Shown here: one piece after another, positions 16,752-26,800 of the stretch
How the letters are laid out: each line of letters starts with the position of its first letter
Numbering within the stretch: position 1 is the first letter of the stretch
Assembly: GCA_905207425.1 (NCBI GenBank)
Contig: CAJLLB010000001.1
Coordinates: forward strand, 1-40,263
Source: an uncultured Collinsella sp.
GTDB lineage: Bacteria; Actinomycetota; Coriobacteriia; Coriobacteriales; Coriobacteriaceae
DNA: 40,263 nucleotides
Direction of reading: 5' to 3'
Notes under the pieces: model-generated
Told to the model about the DNA's origin: nothing
Seen by the model: only the letters and a program-made list of their open reading frames with translations
Databases searched by the model: none
Made by a program: the position numbers and the translations under genes

Positions 16752-17804
16752 CTATGCGTTCTTCTGAACTTTGAAACGCTGTTTCAGCTGTCCGCAAGCG
16801 GCGTCAATATCGTTACCACGGGAGTTACGAATCGTGGTATCGATGCCACGGGACTCAAGACGACGCTGAAGATCCTCAACCTTATGAATCGGCGACGGCT
16901 TGAGCGGGCTGCCCTCGATGTCGTTAAGTTGAATCAGGTTAACGTGGCACAGCGTTCCCTCGCAGAAGTCGCAGAGTGCCTGCATCTCGGGATTCGTATC
17001 GTTGACGCCTTCGATCATGGCATACTCATAGGTCGGGCGGCGGCCAGTCTTCTCGGTGTAGAGCTGAAGCGCTTCGTGAAGGCGAAGCAGCGTGTACTTC
17101 TTAACACCGGGCATGAGCTTATTGCGCGTCGACTGGATGGCGGAATGCAGGGAAACGGCAAGCGTGAACTGCTCGGGGATGTCGGCAAATTTGCGAATAC
17201 CGGGAATAACGCCGCTGGTAGAGACGGTGAGGTGACGAGCGCCGATACCGATACCATCGGGGTCGTTGAGGATACGCAATGCCTTGAGAACCTCGTCGTA
17301 GTTGGCAAACGGCTCGCCCTGGCCCATGAAGACAACGCTTGTGGCACGCTCGCCAAAGTCGTTGGATACATGAAGCACCTGGTCGACGATCTCTTGAGCG
17401 GTCAGAGAGCGCTTGAGGCCGTTGAGACCGGTAGCGCAAAAGGCGCAGCCCATGCCGCAGCCTGCCTGGGTGGAAACGCAGACGGAAAGCTTGTTACGAC
17501 GGGGCATGCCGACAGTCTCGACGGAAATGCCATCGTGGTACTCGAGCAGATACTTGCGCGAGCCATCTTTGGAAACCTGCTTGGTGAGTTTAGTCGGCGT
17601 ATCAAAGGCAAAAGCCTCTTTAAGCTGCTCACGGAAAGCCTTGGGGAGGTTGGTCATATCGTCAAACGAACAAACGTTCTTCTCAAAGACCCATTCGATG
17701 AGCTGCTTCGCGCGGAAGGCGGGCTGGCCAAGTTCGGCCACGAGCTCGCGAATATCGTTTTGGCTCAAGTCGCGAATGTCCTGAGATTTAGTCCTGGGAT
17801 TCAT
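16752..17804 (-). CDS. rlmN: 23S rRNA/tRNA adenine-C2 methyltransferase RlmN
   Basis: A radical-SAM enzyme that methylates A2503 of 23S rRNA and A37 of some tRNAs. The CxxxCxxC cluster motif is GCGMGCAFCATG (Cys116, Cys120, Cys123). GQGEPFANYDEVLKALRIL is the conserved SAM-binding segment. The C-terminal cysteine in DIDAACGQL corresponds to the methyl-carrying residue. Length (350) is normal. An AAAGG ribosome site lies before the ATG. It points away from ddl, from which it is separated by an 85-base divergent gap. Confidence 0.95.
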   Translation of the reverse strand: MNPRTKSQDIRDLSQNDIRELVAELGQPAFRAKQLIEWVFEKNVCSFDDMTNLPKAFREQLKEAFAFDTPTKLTKQVSKDGSRKYLLEYHDGISVETVGMPRRNKLSVCVSTQAGCGMGCAFCATGLNGLKRSLTAQEIVDQVLHVSNDFGERATSVVFMGQGEPFANYDEVLKALRILNDPDGIGIGARHLTVSTSGVIPGIRKFADIPEQFTLAVSLHSAIQSTRNKLMPGVKKYTLLRLHEALQLYTEKTGRRPTYEYAMIEGVNDTNPEMQALCDFCEGTLCHVNLIQLNDIEGSPLKPSPIHKVEDLQRRLESRGIDTTIRNSRGNDIDAACGQLKQRFKVQKNA

Positions 17805-17889
17805 GGAAGCCTTTCGATTTTGGGGAAACGTAGAGGGTATCGCTACAATATGGTATCAGCTGCAGAAATTATAGAGGAGGAGTCTGCCC

Positions 17890-18855
17890 ATGCCGGGTAA
17901 AAGCCTAGAGAACATGCACGTAGCGGTCTTGGCGGGCGGTCATTCCGCCGAGCGCGAGATCTCGCTCGATTCGGGAAAGAACGTTGTGGTGGCACTGAAG
18001 GAAGCCGGCTACACCTCGGTGGAGCTGCTTGACACGGCCGCTGATGACTTTATGGTAACCATGGCGACCGGCGGATTCGATGTGGCATTTATCGCCATGC
18101 ACGGCGCCGGCGGTGAGGATGGCGCCATGCAGGGTGCCATGGAGACCCTGGGTATCCCCTACACGGCCTCGGGCGTACTTGCCAGCGCCTGCGGTGCCGA
18201 CAAGGAGGTCTCTAAGCTCCTATACGCCAAGGCGGGCATTCCCATTGCCCCCGGCCTTGCGCTCGAGGTGGGCGATGAAGTCGATATCGATCATATCGTC
18301 GAGGTTTGTGGCGAGCGCTGCTTTGTGAAGCCGGCCGTCAACGGTTCCAGCTATGGCATTTCCCTAGTCCATGAGCCCTCCGAGCTGCCCGCGGCAATCG
18401 CCAAGGCGTTTGAGTACGGCGACAAAGTGCTGGTCGAGAAGTGCATCGAGGGTACCGAGATCACCGTCGGCGTATACGGCGAAGATGACGTACGCGCCCT
18501 GCCGATTGTCGAGATTCGTAAGCCCGAGGACTGCGAGTTCTACGATCTGGACGTGAAGTATGTCGACCCTACGGATATCCATCGCATTCCGGCGCAGATT
18601 TCACCCGAGAATTACGCTCGCGCTCAGGAACTTGCCTGTGCCGCTCACAAGGCCCTCGGTTGCCTGGGTATCTCGCGCAGCGACTTTATTGTGAGCGAGG
18701 ACGGCCCCGTTATCCTCGAGACCAATACCATTCCCGGCATGACCGATACGTCGCTGTATCCGGATGAGATCCGCCACACCGACGACATGACGTTCCCGCA
18801 GGTCTGTGACAGCCTGATCCGTATGGGCCTTCGTCGAGCGGGCATTGCATGCTAA
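17890..18855 (+). CDS. ddl: D-alanine--D-alanine ligase
   Basis: Makes the D-Ala-D-Ala dipeptide for peptidoglycan. The 321-residue ATP-grasp protein shows LAGGHSAEREISLDSG at the N-terminus, AMHGAGGEDGAMQG, CFVKPAVNGSSYGISLV in the ATP-binding part and ILETNTIPGMTDTSLYP near the end. These are the family's substrate and metal residues. A GAGGAGG ribosome site precedes the ATG. Its last seven bases overlap the next gene. The preferred dipeptide (D-Ala-D-Ala against D-Ala-D-Lac) cannot be fixed by eye, but the sequence looks like an ordinary Ddl. Confidence 0.94.
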   Translation: MPGKSLENMHVAVLAGGHSAEREISLDSGKNVVVALKEAGYTSVELLDTAADDFMVTMATGGFDVAFIAMHGAGGEDGAMQGAMETLGIPYTASGVLASACGADKEVSKLLYAKAGIPIAPGLALEVGDEVDIDHIVEVCGERCFVKPAVNGSSYGISLVHEPSELPAAIAKAFEYGDKVLVEKCIEGTEITVGVYGEDDVRALPIVEIRKPEDCEFYDLDVKYVDPTDIHRIPAQISPENYARAQELACAAHKALGCLGISRSDFIVSEDGPVILETNTIPGMTDTSLYPDEIRHTDDMTFPQVCDSLIRMGLRRAGIAC

Positions 18856-21743
18856 TCGAGGACGCGGTTTCGTCAGGAACGCCGCAGTTTGTCATCGACT
18901 CCTATGCCACGCTTGCTGACCGCGCCAAAACGCAGTCCTTCGGCCTTATCGAGGAAGATGTGATTGTCCTCGATACCGAGACCACGGGTCTTTCGGTGCA
19001 GGACAACGAGCTGATCGAGATCTCGGCGGCCCGTCTTTCGGGCCGCGAGGTCATCGACCGCTTCGATACCTTCGTGCATCCCAAACAGCTGATTCCCGCC
19101 GAGATTACCGAGCTCACGAGCATTACAAATGCCGATGTGGCAGATGCCCCGTCGGCGGTTGAGGCCGTCGCCGCTCTCGCCGATTTTGTCGGTGGCTGCC
19201 CGGTGATCGCACACAACGCCACGTTCGACCGCTCGTTTATCGAGTCGGTCAAAGGCGGCGTCAACGTGAGCGATATTTGGATCGATTCGCTGGCGCTGTC
19301 GCGCATCGCGCTTCCGCGCCTGGCCTCGCACAAGCTGTCTTTTATGGCCGATCTGTTTGGCTGCGACTCGGTATCACACCGTGCCAATGCCGACGTCGAC
19401 GCCCTGTGTGGCGTATGGCGCGTGTTGCTCGTGGCGCTCACCGACTTGCCCCAGGGCCTCATGGCGCGCCTAGCCGACATGCATCCGGACGTGCCTTGGT
19501 CCTATCGTCCTATCTTCTCATTCTTGGCAGGGCAGAACCCTGGTTCCATCTTCTCTCTCAGCGCCGCTCGTGCTGACGTTCTCAAGGCCGATCGCGCCGA
19601 CGATCGGGTGGACGCCGATGAGCTGCCGGTTCTCAAGATGCCGAGTCGTGAGGAGATCGAGGCAGACTATGCACCAGGTGGCCTGGTCAATCGCATGTAT
19701 CCCACCTACGAGCCGCGTGATGAGCAGATCGCGATGGCGCTCGAGGTCCGCGATGCGCTGGTCACGGGCACTCATCGAGTAATTGAGGCAGGCACAGGCG
19801 TCGGCAAATCGATGGCCTATCTGGTGCCTTTTGCCGAGGCAGCACGCCGTAACAACATCACGGTTGGTATTGCGACCAAATCGAACAATCTTGCCGACCA
19901 GCTCATGTACCATGAGCTGCCAAAACTTGCGGAGCAACTGGACGGTGGTCTGTCATTTTGCGCTCTCAAGGGGTATGACCACTATCCGTGCCTGCGCAAG
20001 CTCGAGCGCATGAGCCGCGGCCAGGTCGAGATTACCACCAAGCGCGATCCGGCGGACACGCTCACGGCGGTCGCGGTCATTATGGCGTACGTCTGCCAAT
20101 CAGCCGATGGCGACCTTGACTCGCTCGGCATTCGGTGGCGCAGCGTCAACCGTCCCGACTTTACGACGGCCTCGCGCGAGTGTGCTCGTCGCCTCTGCCC
20201 GTTTTTCCCTGATAAATGTTTGGTCCACGGCGCTCGCCGTCGTGCGGCGCATGCCGATGTGGTGGTCACCAACCATTCCCTGCTGTTCCGCAACGTCGCG
20301 GCCGAGGGCAGGATTTTGCCGCCGATTCGTCATTGGGTAATCGACGAGGCCCATTCCATCGAGCGCGAGGCGCGCCGTCAGTGGGCGCGTGTGGTGTCGG
20401 CGGACGAATCACGCGTCCTGTTCGAGCGTCTGGGTGGCTCGAGCACCGGCGCGCTAAGCCAGGTTTCCCGTGATTTGGCAACCTCCGAGGGCTCTACGCT
20501 CTATCTGGGCCTTACCGCCAAGGCGACGTCGACGGTTGCGCGCGCGAGCATGGCGATCGCCGGCGTGTTCGATGGCGTTCGCGAGCTCGGTCGCCGTGCC
20601 CGTGGGGGCTATGACAATGCCAATCTATGGATTGGCCCCGAGCTGCGCGAATCTGACGACTGGCATGATTTCTTACAGTCGGCCTACACTGGCATCGACG
20701 CATTGGAACAAGCTGACAAGAGCGTCGACGCGCTGGTGCAAGCCGTCGCCGCCGACAAGCCAGAGGTTGTTGTCGACCTGGGTGATATCTCGCGCCGCCT
20801 GCATGAGCTGGCCGAGAACCTAAAACTCATCATTGATGGTACCGATGAACACTACGTGTATTCGCTGCAGGTCAATCGCAGGCTGCGTGCCGGCGGAGAG
20901 TCAATGACCGCAGAGCGCATCGACATTGGCGAGGCCTTGGCAACCGAGTGGCTGCCCGAGGTTCACACGGCTATCTTTGCCTCGGCGACCATGACGGTGT
21001 CCAAAAGCTTTGAACACTTTAACCATGCGGTCGGCCTCGATCGCATCGGTGCTTCAACATCCTCATCGCTGCACTTGGACTCGAGCTACGACTTCGATTC
21101 GAACATGGCTGTAGTCGTTGCGGGCGATATCCCCGATCCGCGCGATCGTGAGAGCTATCTTACGGCGCTCGAGCGCGTGCTGGTCGACGCCCATCTTGCC
21201 ATGGGCGGATCGGTGCTCACGTTGTTCACCAATCGGCGCGACATGGAGGACCTATACGCCCGCGTTGAGCCCAAGATGGCCCGTGCGGGTCTGGAGCTCA
21301 ACTGCCAGCAGCGCAACTCATCTCCTCGTCGCCTGCGCGACCGGTTTATCAACGAACCGACCTCGTCGCTTTTTGCGCTCAAGGCCTTCTGGGAGGGGTT
21401 TGATGCCAGCGGCGAGACGCTGCGCTGCGTCATCATTCCCAAGTTGCCGTTCTCAAGCCCCACGGACCCGCTCTCGTGCGAGCGCAACCTGCGCGAAGAC
21501 CGCGCATGGGCGCGCTATTCGCTGCCCGAGGCGGTGCTCGAGGTTAAGCAGGCCGCGGGGCGTTTGATTCGCTCGTCGACCGATAGCGGTGTGCTGATCT
21601 TGGCGGATCCTCGCCTGGTGACGAAGGGCTATGGCAAGAAGTTCTTAACGTCGCTGCCCACGAGCTCCTACCAGCGCATCGAATCGGCGCAGATCGGGCA
21701 CTATCTACAGCTGTGGCGTGCACGCCACGAGCGGCGGCGCTAA
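18849..21743 (+). CDS. dinG: DnaQ-type exonuclease fused to DinG-like helicase
   Basis: A 964-residue two-domain DNA repair protein. The N-terminal DEDD 3'-5' exonuclease has LDTETTGL (Asp42, Glu44), HNATFDRSF and HRANADVDAL as its three Exo motifs. The C-terminal DinG/XPD-type helicase has Walker A GTGVGKS and the DEAH box in WVIDEAHSIE. Between them lie cysteines in PCLRKL and ECARRLCPFFPDKC, which fit a four-cysteine iron-sulfur cluster. This differs from Bacillus DinG, which has the exonuclease but lacks the cluster. The start overlaps ddl by seven bases, so it is coupled to it. Its tail overlaps the convergent WYL gene by four bases. Confidence 0.9.
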   Translation: MLIEDAVSSGTPQFVIDSYATLADRAKTQSFGLIEEDVIVLDTETTGLSVQDNELIEISAARLSGREVIDRFDTFVHPKQLIPAEITELTSITNADVADAPSAVEAVAALADFVGGCPVIAHNATFDRSFIESVKGGVNVSDIWIDSLALSRIALPRLASHKLSFMADLFGCDSVSHRANADVDALCGVWRVLLVALTDLPQGLMARLADMHPDVPWSYRPIFSFLAGQNPGSIFSLSAARADVLKADRADDRVDADELPVLKMPSREEIEADYAPGGLVNRMYPTYEPRDEQIAMALEVRDALVTGTHRVIEAGTGVGKSMAYLVPFAEAARRNNITVGIATKSNNLADQLMYHELPKLAEQLDGGLSFCALKGYDHYPCLRKLERMSRGQVEITTKRDPADTLTAVAVIMAYVCQSADGDLDSLGIRWRSVNRPDFTTASRECARRLCPFFPDKCLVHGARRRAAHADVVVTNHSLLFRNVAAEGRILPPIRHWVIDEAHSIEREARRQWARVVSADESRVLFERLGGSSTGALSQVSRDLATSEGSTLYLGLTAKATSTVARASMAIAGVFDGVRELGRRARGGYDNANLWIGPELRESDDWHDFLQSAYTGIDALEQADKSVDALVQAVAADKPEVVVDLGDISRRLHELAENLKLIIDGTDEHYVYSLQVNRRLRAGGESMTAERIDIGEALATEWLPEVHTAIFASATMTVSKSFEHFNHAVGLDRIGASTSSSLHLDSSYDFDSNMAVVVAGDIPDPRDRESYLTALERVLVDAHLAMGGSVLTLFTNRRDMEDLYARVEPKMARAGLELNCQQRNSSPRRLRDRFINEPTSSLFALKAFWEGFDASGETLRCVIIPKLPFSSPTDPLSCERNLREDRAWARYSLPEAVLEVKQAAGRLIRSSTDSGVLILADPRLVTKGYGKKFLTSLPTSSYQRIESAQIGHYLQLWRARHERRR

Positions 21744-22657
21744 AGCGGACAGACGAGGGTTTTTGCCATATCGCACAGACGCTTTGACAGGGCGGGGTCA
21801 TCCAAGATGCGGATGGCTCCGCCCGCTGCGATTATCTGGCTCAGCAGCCAACGCTCGGAGCCGTAATGTACGGTTACCGTTGCCATGTCTGTCCCGCTGC
21901 GCTCGATGAGGGTGATGCCGGCCCAGTCCAGATGCTCCGCCATATCGAATGGTATCAAGAGCTTTGCGCTACGCTGCGTCCGGGCAAGGGAATCGTGGAG
22001 GGATACAACGTCCGGTACGTGAGGCACGACGGAGTCTTCCGTCAAGGCGAGTCCCTCGATTTTATCCATGCGATAGGTGCGCTGCTCATCGACCGCGATG
22101 TCCCAGGCAATCAGATATGTTTGGTCGCCGTTTGCTGTAATGCGCAAGGGGTCGACCAGACGCTCGCGTGGCCGCGCATCGTCCATCGAGCGATACGAGA
22201 TACGACAGCGAACGCCGTCCTGAATGGCGCAGCTCAGCTGCTGCCAGTGCGACCCGTGGTTGACGGTGTCAGAGACGTGCTGGTTATAGCCGAGCTCTTC
22301 GGGTAGAAGAGCATGTCGAATTCGAGCCGCCGCCTGGGGCTCGATCCCCAACGATTCAAGTTCGTGGTTGAGCACAGCGCCCTCGGCGTCACTCAGGCGC
22401 AGCGGTAGTACACGCCCGGCGTCACCGGTGAGGACCACGCGCTCGCCGTGGCATTCGCAGATGATACGCGCACCCGATTCTCGGTCCGCGAGCGTCGAGA
22501 CGATCTCGAGAATCTCGTCGAGCGACGCCCCCGTGATGTCAAAGCGACTGCAAATCTCGGTTCGTGTCATGCCGCTCTCGCCGGCGGCGTAGAGGGCCTC
22601 CATGATGTCGATGGCGCGCGAGAGCCTCTGCTCGCTGGTGAGTTTACGCACGGGCAT
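21740..22657 (-). CDS. WYL-domain transcriptional regulator (PafC-like member)
   Basis: A 305-residue protein with an N-terminal helix-turn-helix (MTRTEICSRFDITGASLDEIL) and a WYL-type domain further on (ISYRSMDDARPRERLVDPLRI, then YLIAWDIAVDEQRTYRMDKIEGLAL). The frame opens seven codons upstream, but the ATG at 22655-22657 has GAAAGGACGG upstream within the overlap with the previous gene. WYL domains sense nucleic-acid or other ligands in many bacteria. It is the second of a tandem pair, as in actinobacterial PafB-PafC, which control a DNA-damage response. Assigning PafC is an inference. Confidence 0.85.
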   Translation of the reverse strand: MPVRKLTSEQRLSRAIDIMEALYAAGESGMTRTEICSRFDITGASLDEILEIVSTLADRESGARIICECHGERVVLTGDAGRVLPLRLSDAEGAVLNHELESLGIEPQAAARIRHALLPEELGYNQHVSDTVNHGSHWQQLSCAIQDGVRCRISYRSMDDARPRERLVDPLRITANGDQTYLIAWDIAVDEQRTYRMDKIEGLALTEDSVVPHVPDVVSLHDSLARTQRSAKLLIPFDMAEHLDWAGITLIERSGTDMATVTVHYGSERWLLSQIIAAGGAIRILDDPALSKRLCDMAKTLVCPL

Positions 22658-23666
22658 GCTCGTGCACCGTCCTTTCAATGAGGTGGTTCCACGCCTGCTT
22701 GAGCGATTTGGGGGCCATGGGCCTCATGCCGTCCATGGCGTGGGCCATGCAAAATGAGGCGGCGGCTTCAAGATCGCGCACGTCAACGGTCCAAGTCCAT
22801 CCCGAATCGGTGTGTGCGAGCTCACCTCGCCCGCGCGTGAGGCCGTTGATCATATCGATCTGCGTCTGCGGGGCGAACGAGAACGTAGCCGCAACGGGCG
22901 GGCGGTCGGCAAAATCGAATTCAAAGAACAGGTAGTCGCTGAGGTTGAAGTCCGCAGGGATAGCGTAGGCCTTTGAGGGGCGCCAAGCGCGAACGATACG
23001 GTCGCAGCGGAATGTCCTGATGTCGTCGGTGGCATTGTCGAGGCCGCAGAAGTACGCAACGCCCTCGCGCTCGAACATGCCGTAGACGCAGACGGTACGC
23101 TCTTTCTGCTCACCGCGTCCGTTCTGATATAAAAATCGCAGCGCGCATCGCTCGGCAAAGGCGCTCCATACCGCATCGACGGTGGGAGAGCGGCGGATCG
23201 GTGCTTCGTCCGCCGTCGTCCTGCCGGTGAGGTAGGCAATCTTGGAACGAATATCGGCAAGCGGCGCGGCAAAAGTGGATGAGCCGGCCGCTATTGTCTG
23301 GTCGATAGCGTTGAGCAGGATATCGGCGTCGTCTGCGGTGATGAGGCCGCCTGCCGCAAACGTGTGCTCGCGGTCGATTGTCCACGAGCTTTCCTCGGTC
23401 TCCTGCGCACCGGCGGGGCGAACCTCCTTGATTAAGATGCCACGCTCGAGCAGTTTGTCACGATCGCGCCGAAACTTGCGCTTATCCGAGTCGATGTTGC
23501 CCGAGCCATATCCCAGGTCAGAATCCAAGACGATCTGCTCGGTCGTCAGCGGTTCGGGGGAGCTGTTGAGCACAAAGAAAAGATTGAGGATGCGCTGGGC
23601 CGTTTTATCGAAACTGGGCTCCGAATTCCCCTTTTTAATTGTCGCGGTCGCGTCGCTTGCCGTCAT
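22644..23666 (-). CDS. WYL-domain transcriptional regulator (PafB-like member)
   Basis: A 340-residue protein. The N-terminal winged helix spans about residues 15-95 (TAQRILNLFFVLNSSPEPLTTEQIV and DSDKRKFRRDRDKLLERGI). The WYL-like domain follows at about 165-250 with LRFLYQNGRGEQKERTV and AYFCGLDNATDDIRTFRCDRI, and there is a C-terminal extension. A GCGAGGA ribosome site lies before the ATG. It overlaps the following WYL gene by 14 bases, so both are likely translated together. The two genes run towards dinG, which makes a DNA-damage link attractive but unproven. Confidence 0.85.
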   Translation of the reverse strand: MTASDATATIKKGNSEPSFDKTAQRILNLFFVLNSSPEPLTTEQIVLDSDLGYGSGNIDSDKRKFRRDRDKLLERGILIKEVRPAGAQETEESSWTIDREHTFAAGGLITADDADILLNAIDQTIAAGSSTFAAPLADIRSKIAYLTGRTTADEAPIRRSPTVDAVWSAFAERCALRFLYQNGRGEQKERTVCVYGMFEREGVAYFCGLDNATDDIRTFRCDRIVRAWRPSKAYAIPADFNLSDYLFFEFDFADRPPVAATFSFAPQTQIDMINGLTRGRGELAHTDSGWTWTVDVRDLEAAASFCMAHAMDGMRPMAPKSLKQAWNHLIERTVHEHARA

Positions 23667-23864
23667 AGAGTCCTCGCATGAGAAGGTGGTTTGCTGCCAT
23701 GATTTTAGTCCGATATGGAGATTAGGCTATATCCTTGTCCGCTCGGGGCGTTAAGATGGCCCGAATTCGGTCGTTTGCGCTCGCTCGGGGTATACTTTCG
23801 ACTATATACGGTTCTAATGTGCATGCATTGGGCCTATTTGTCGGATTATGGATGTGGAGCGCAC

Positions 23865-26800
23865 ATGGCGAACACCCAGAACTATATTAACCACCTGCTG
23901 CAGAACACCGGCATCACGCCGGCATGCAGCGAAGAAGAGCGCTTGGCTGCCGAGGATATCGCTCAGATCTTCCGCAACCACGGCTTTGATCCCGAAGTTC
24001 AGGAGTTCAATGCCCCGGCGCCCAGCAGGTTGGCATTTGCCGTTACCGGTATTCTTGCGTTTGCCGGCGCCCTGCTGATGGGCATCGGCGGCGGCATCGG
24101 CTTGGTCGGCACCTTGCTGGCCATTGTCGGCGCCGTTCTTTACGTGCTCGAGCGCACGGGCCACCCCGTGGTTTCACACCTGGGCAAGACGGGCGTGAGC
24201 CAAAATGTCATCGCCTACCACAAGGCCTCGGGCCCGCTCGCGTCTCCGCGCAACCGCCCGGTGGTCGTTGTCGCACACTACGACTCTCCCCGTGCTGAGC
24301 TGCTCGCCCGCGAGCCCTATGCTTCGTATCGTGCGCTCATCGCCAAGCTGTTGCCCGTTGCCACGGTTGCCCCTGCTGCCGTTGCCATCTTGCGTATCCT
24401 GCCGCTCCCCGGCGCGCTCAAGGTTTTGCTGTGGATTGTCGCGATCCTCGCTTCCCTCGTTGCGCTCGCCAACGCGGCAAACATCATTTCTAACCGCTAC
24501 ATTCTTCCCTATACGTCCGGCGCGGTGTGCAACAAGTCTTCTGTCGCCGCTATGCTCGGCGTTATGGACAACGTTGCTCCCTTCCAGGGCGAAAACGAGT
24601 TTCCCGACGATGTTCCGTTCGATACCTATTTTGGGGAGCAGAAGCGTCGTGCCGAGGAGATGGCGCGCGCAGCAGCGGAGTATGCCGCGGCCCAACAGCA
24701 AAACGACTACGGCAACACCATCGAGTATGAAGAGCCTACCTACGCCGAGGATGAGTTCGGTCAGCCGATTGCTCCCGACGCTCAGGCCGAGCCCGAACAG
24801 GGTGAGGATTTCGACGAGCAGATCGAGGGCTTTGAGGGTGCGTCTGCCGACGAGACGCTGATTGGCGCCATTGTGCCCGAGGATCAGAATCAGGCTGTCC
24901 AGGCCGAAGAGTTCAATGACGAGGTTTCCGCTGCCGAGCCGGCGGAGGAGCCTGTCGCGGCCGAGCCCGAGCCCAAGCTCTATCGCAATGCCGCCGGCAA
25001 CATCCGCTTTGGTTCGGATGCCATCCGTGCGCTCGGGATGCTTCCCGAGTCCTGCACGCTCGATTACGAGGAGGGCGAGGAGCCGACGTTTGAGCCCGAG
25101 CCTGCCCCCGTCGTGACTGCATCTGCGCCCGTTGTCGCCGTGGATGATGAGTCTGCCGCGGTTGCCGCTGCCGAGCCCGAGGCGGTGTCCGCGATCGATC
25201 CCGCGGCAGGACTGGACATTTTGGCCCCCGCCGCGCCGGCGCAAGACGTTGCGGACGAGTCTGACGACGATTACGTTGAACAGCCGAGGCGCGTGTCTTA
25301 CGAGAGCGATACTGATTTCTCGGCCGAGATTCCCGCGGCAACGCCCCATGCCGATATTGCATCCGCGTTCTCTTCGATTGGCGCCAGTGCTTCCAGCTTC
25401 TTTAAGGGTGCGCTTGCAAAGGGCAAGAAATTTGTCGACGATTTCGAGGAGAAGCGCGCTGCCGCACGCGTGACTGCCGAGCAGGAGGCTATCGCTCAGC
25501 AGCAGGCAGCCGAGGCGGCACGTGAGCGCGCGGCGCAAGAGTTCGAGCAGAACGAGGCTGTGCAGTCCGTGCCCGTCGACGCTGCCGAAGCTACGACGTC
25601 CTTTGAGGCTCAGCAGCACGTCGATAGCACCATGTCGTTTGATGCCGCGCAGTTCGATTCCACGATAACGTTTGAAAAGCAAGGCACCGCGATTGCCGAG
25701 CCCCTTCCTGTTTCCGATGAGCAGGGCGACGCGGCAGACGATGACGAGCCTATTGATGCTGCCGAAATCCAAGATGTCGCCGAGGACGAGCCCGTCGAGG
25801 CCAACTGTGACGAAGAGCAATACGCGGCAGCCGATCAAGGTGATTCGACCGAGGTCGAGCAGGAGGAAGTGCCTGCGGTTTCCGAGGCTCCCGAGACAGA
25901 TGAGTCGAGGCCTTACTCCACGCAGATTTTCACCATGCCGGCCCCGAGTGGTTCCGGTGCCACGGTTGCCGATGTTGCTCCCACTCAGGACGAAACGGTC
26001 GATTCCCTTATGGCCCAGATTTCCTCCCAAGCATCGCCGCGTCCGCAGATGAATGTTCCCGATCCGGCGTCGGCACCGTCGCCTGCACCCTCCTCGTCTC
26101 CGCTGGCTTCGGTCCCCGATCCGTCGCTGCCGTCGATGAAGCAGACAAACGTTGCGTCTCGCGCGTCGCTGTTCGACCTTCCCGATCCCTCCGCACAGGT
26201 CAACGACCCCTTTGCTACCGCTCAGGGTCCCGAACCCACATCGGCACCCGTTGCGCCTCCTATGCCCGTTGCGTCGGGCGCACAGCCGATCGAGACCATT
26301 TCGGCTCCCGCCCCTGCGGCACCTAAGTCTCGCAAGCGCGGCCTGGGCGGCCTGTTCGGTCGTAAAAAGAAAAACGAACAGGACAGCATGAGTGACTGGC
26401 TGGGCGTCGAAGACGATTACGATGCCAAGAAGTCCGGTCGCGGCATCGGTTCGTGGGATAATTTCGAGGACGATAACGATGGCTGGAAGGGCGGCGCTAC
26501 GTCTTCCGACGGCGCTTCTTCCGAAGATATGCTCTCGGCTGTCGCTTCTATGGGCGACGATGAGCTGCTCGGTCACGATATCTGGTTTGTGGCAACGGGC
26601 GCCTCGGATTGTGATGGCTCCGGTATGAAGGCCTTCTTGGCTTCGCATCGCGATAAACTCCGCGGCGTCTTCTTCATCAATCTTGAATCCGTCGGCGCCG
26701 GTAGGCTTTCGGTGGTGACGGTTGAGGGCGAACAGCAGCTGCTCAAGGGCGATCGCCGCATCATGAACCTGGTCAGCAAGGTGTGCAAGTCGTTCCATGT

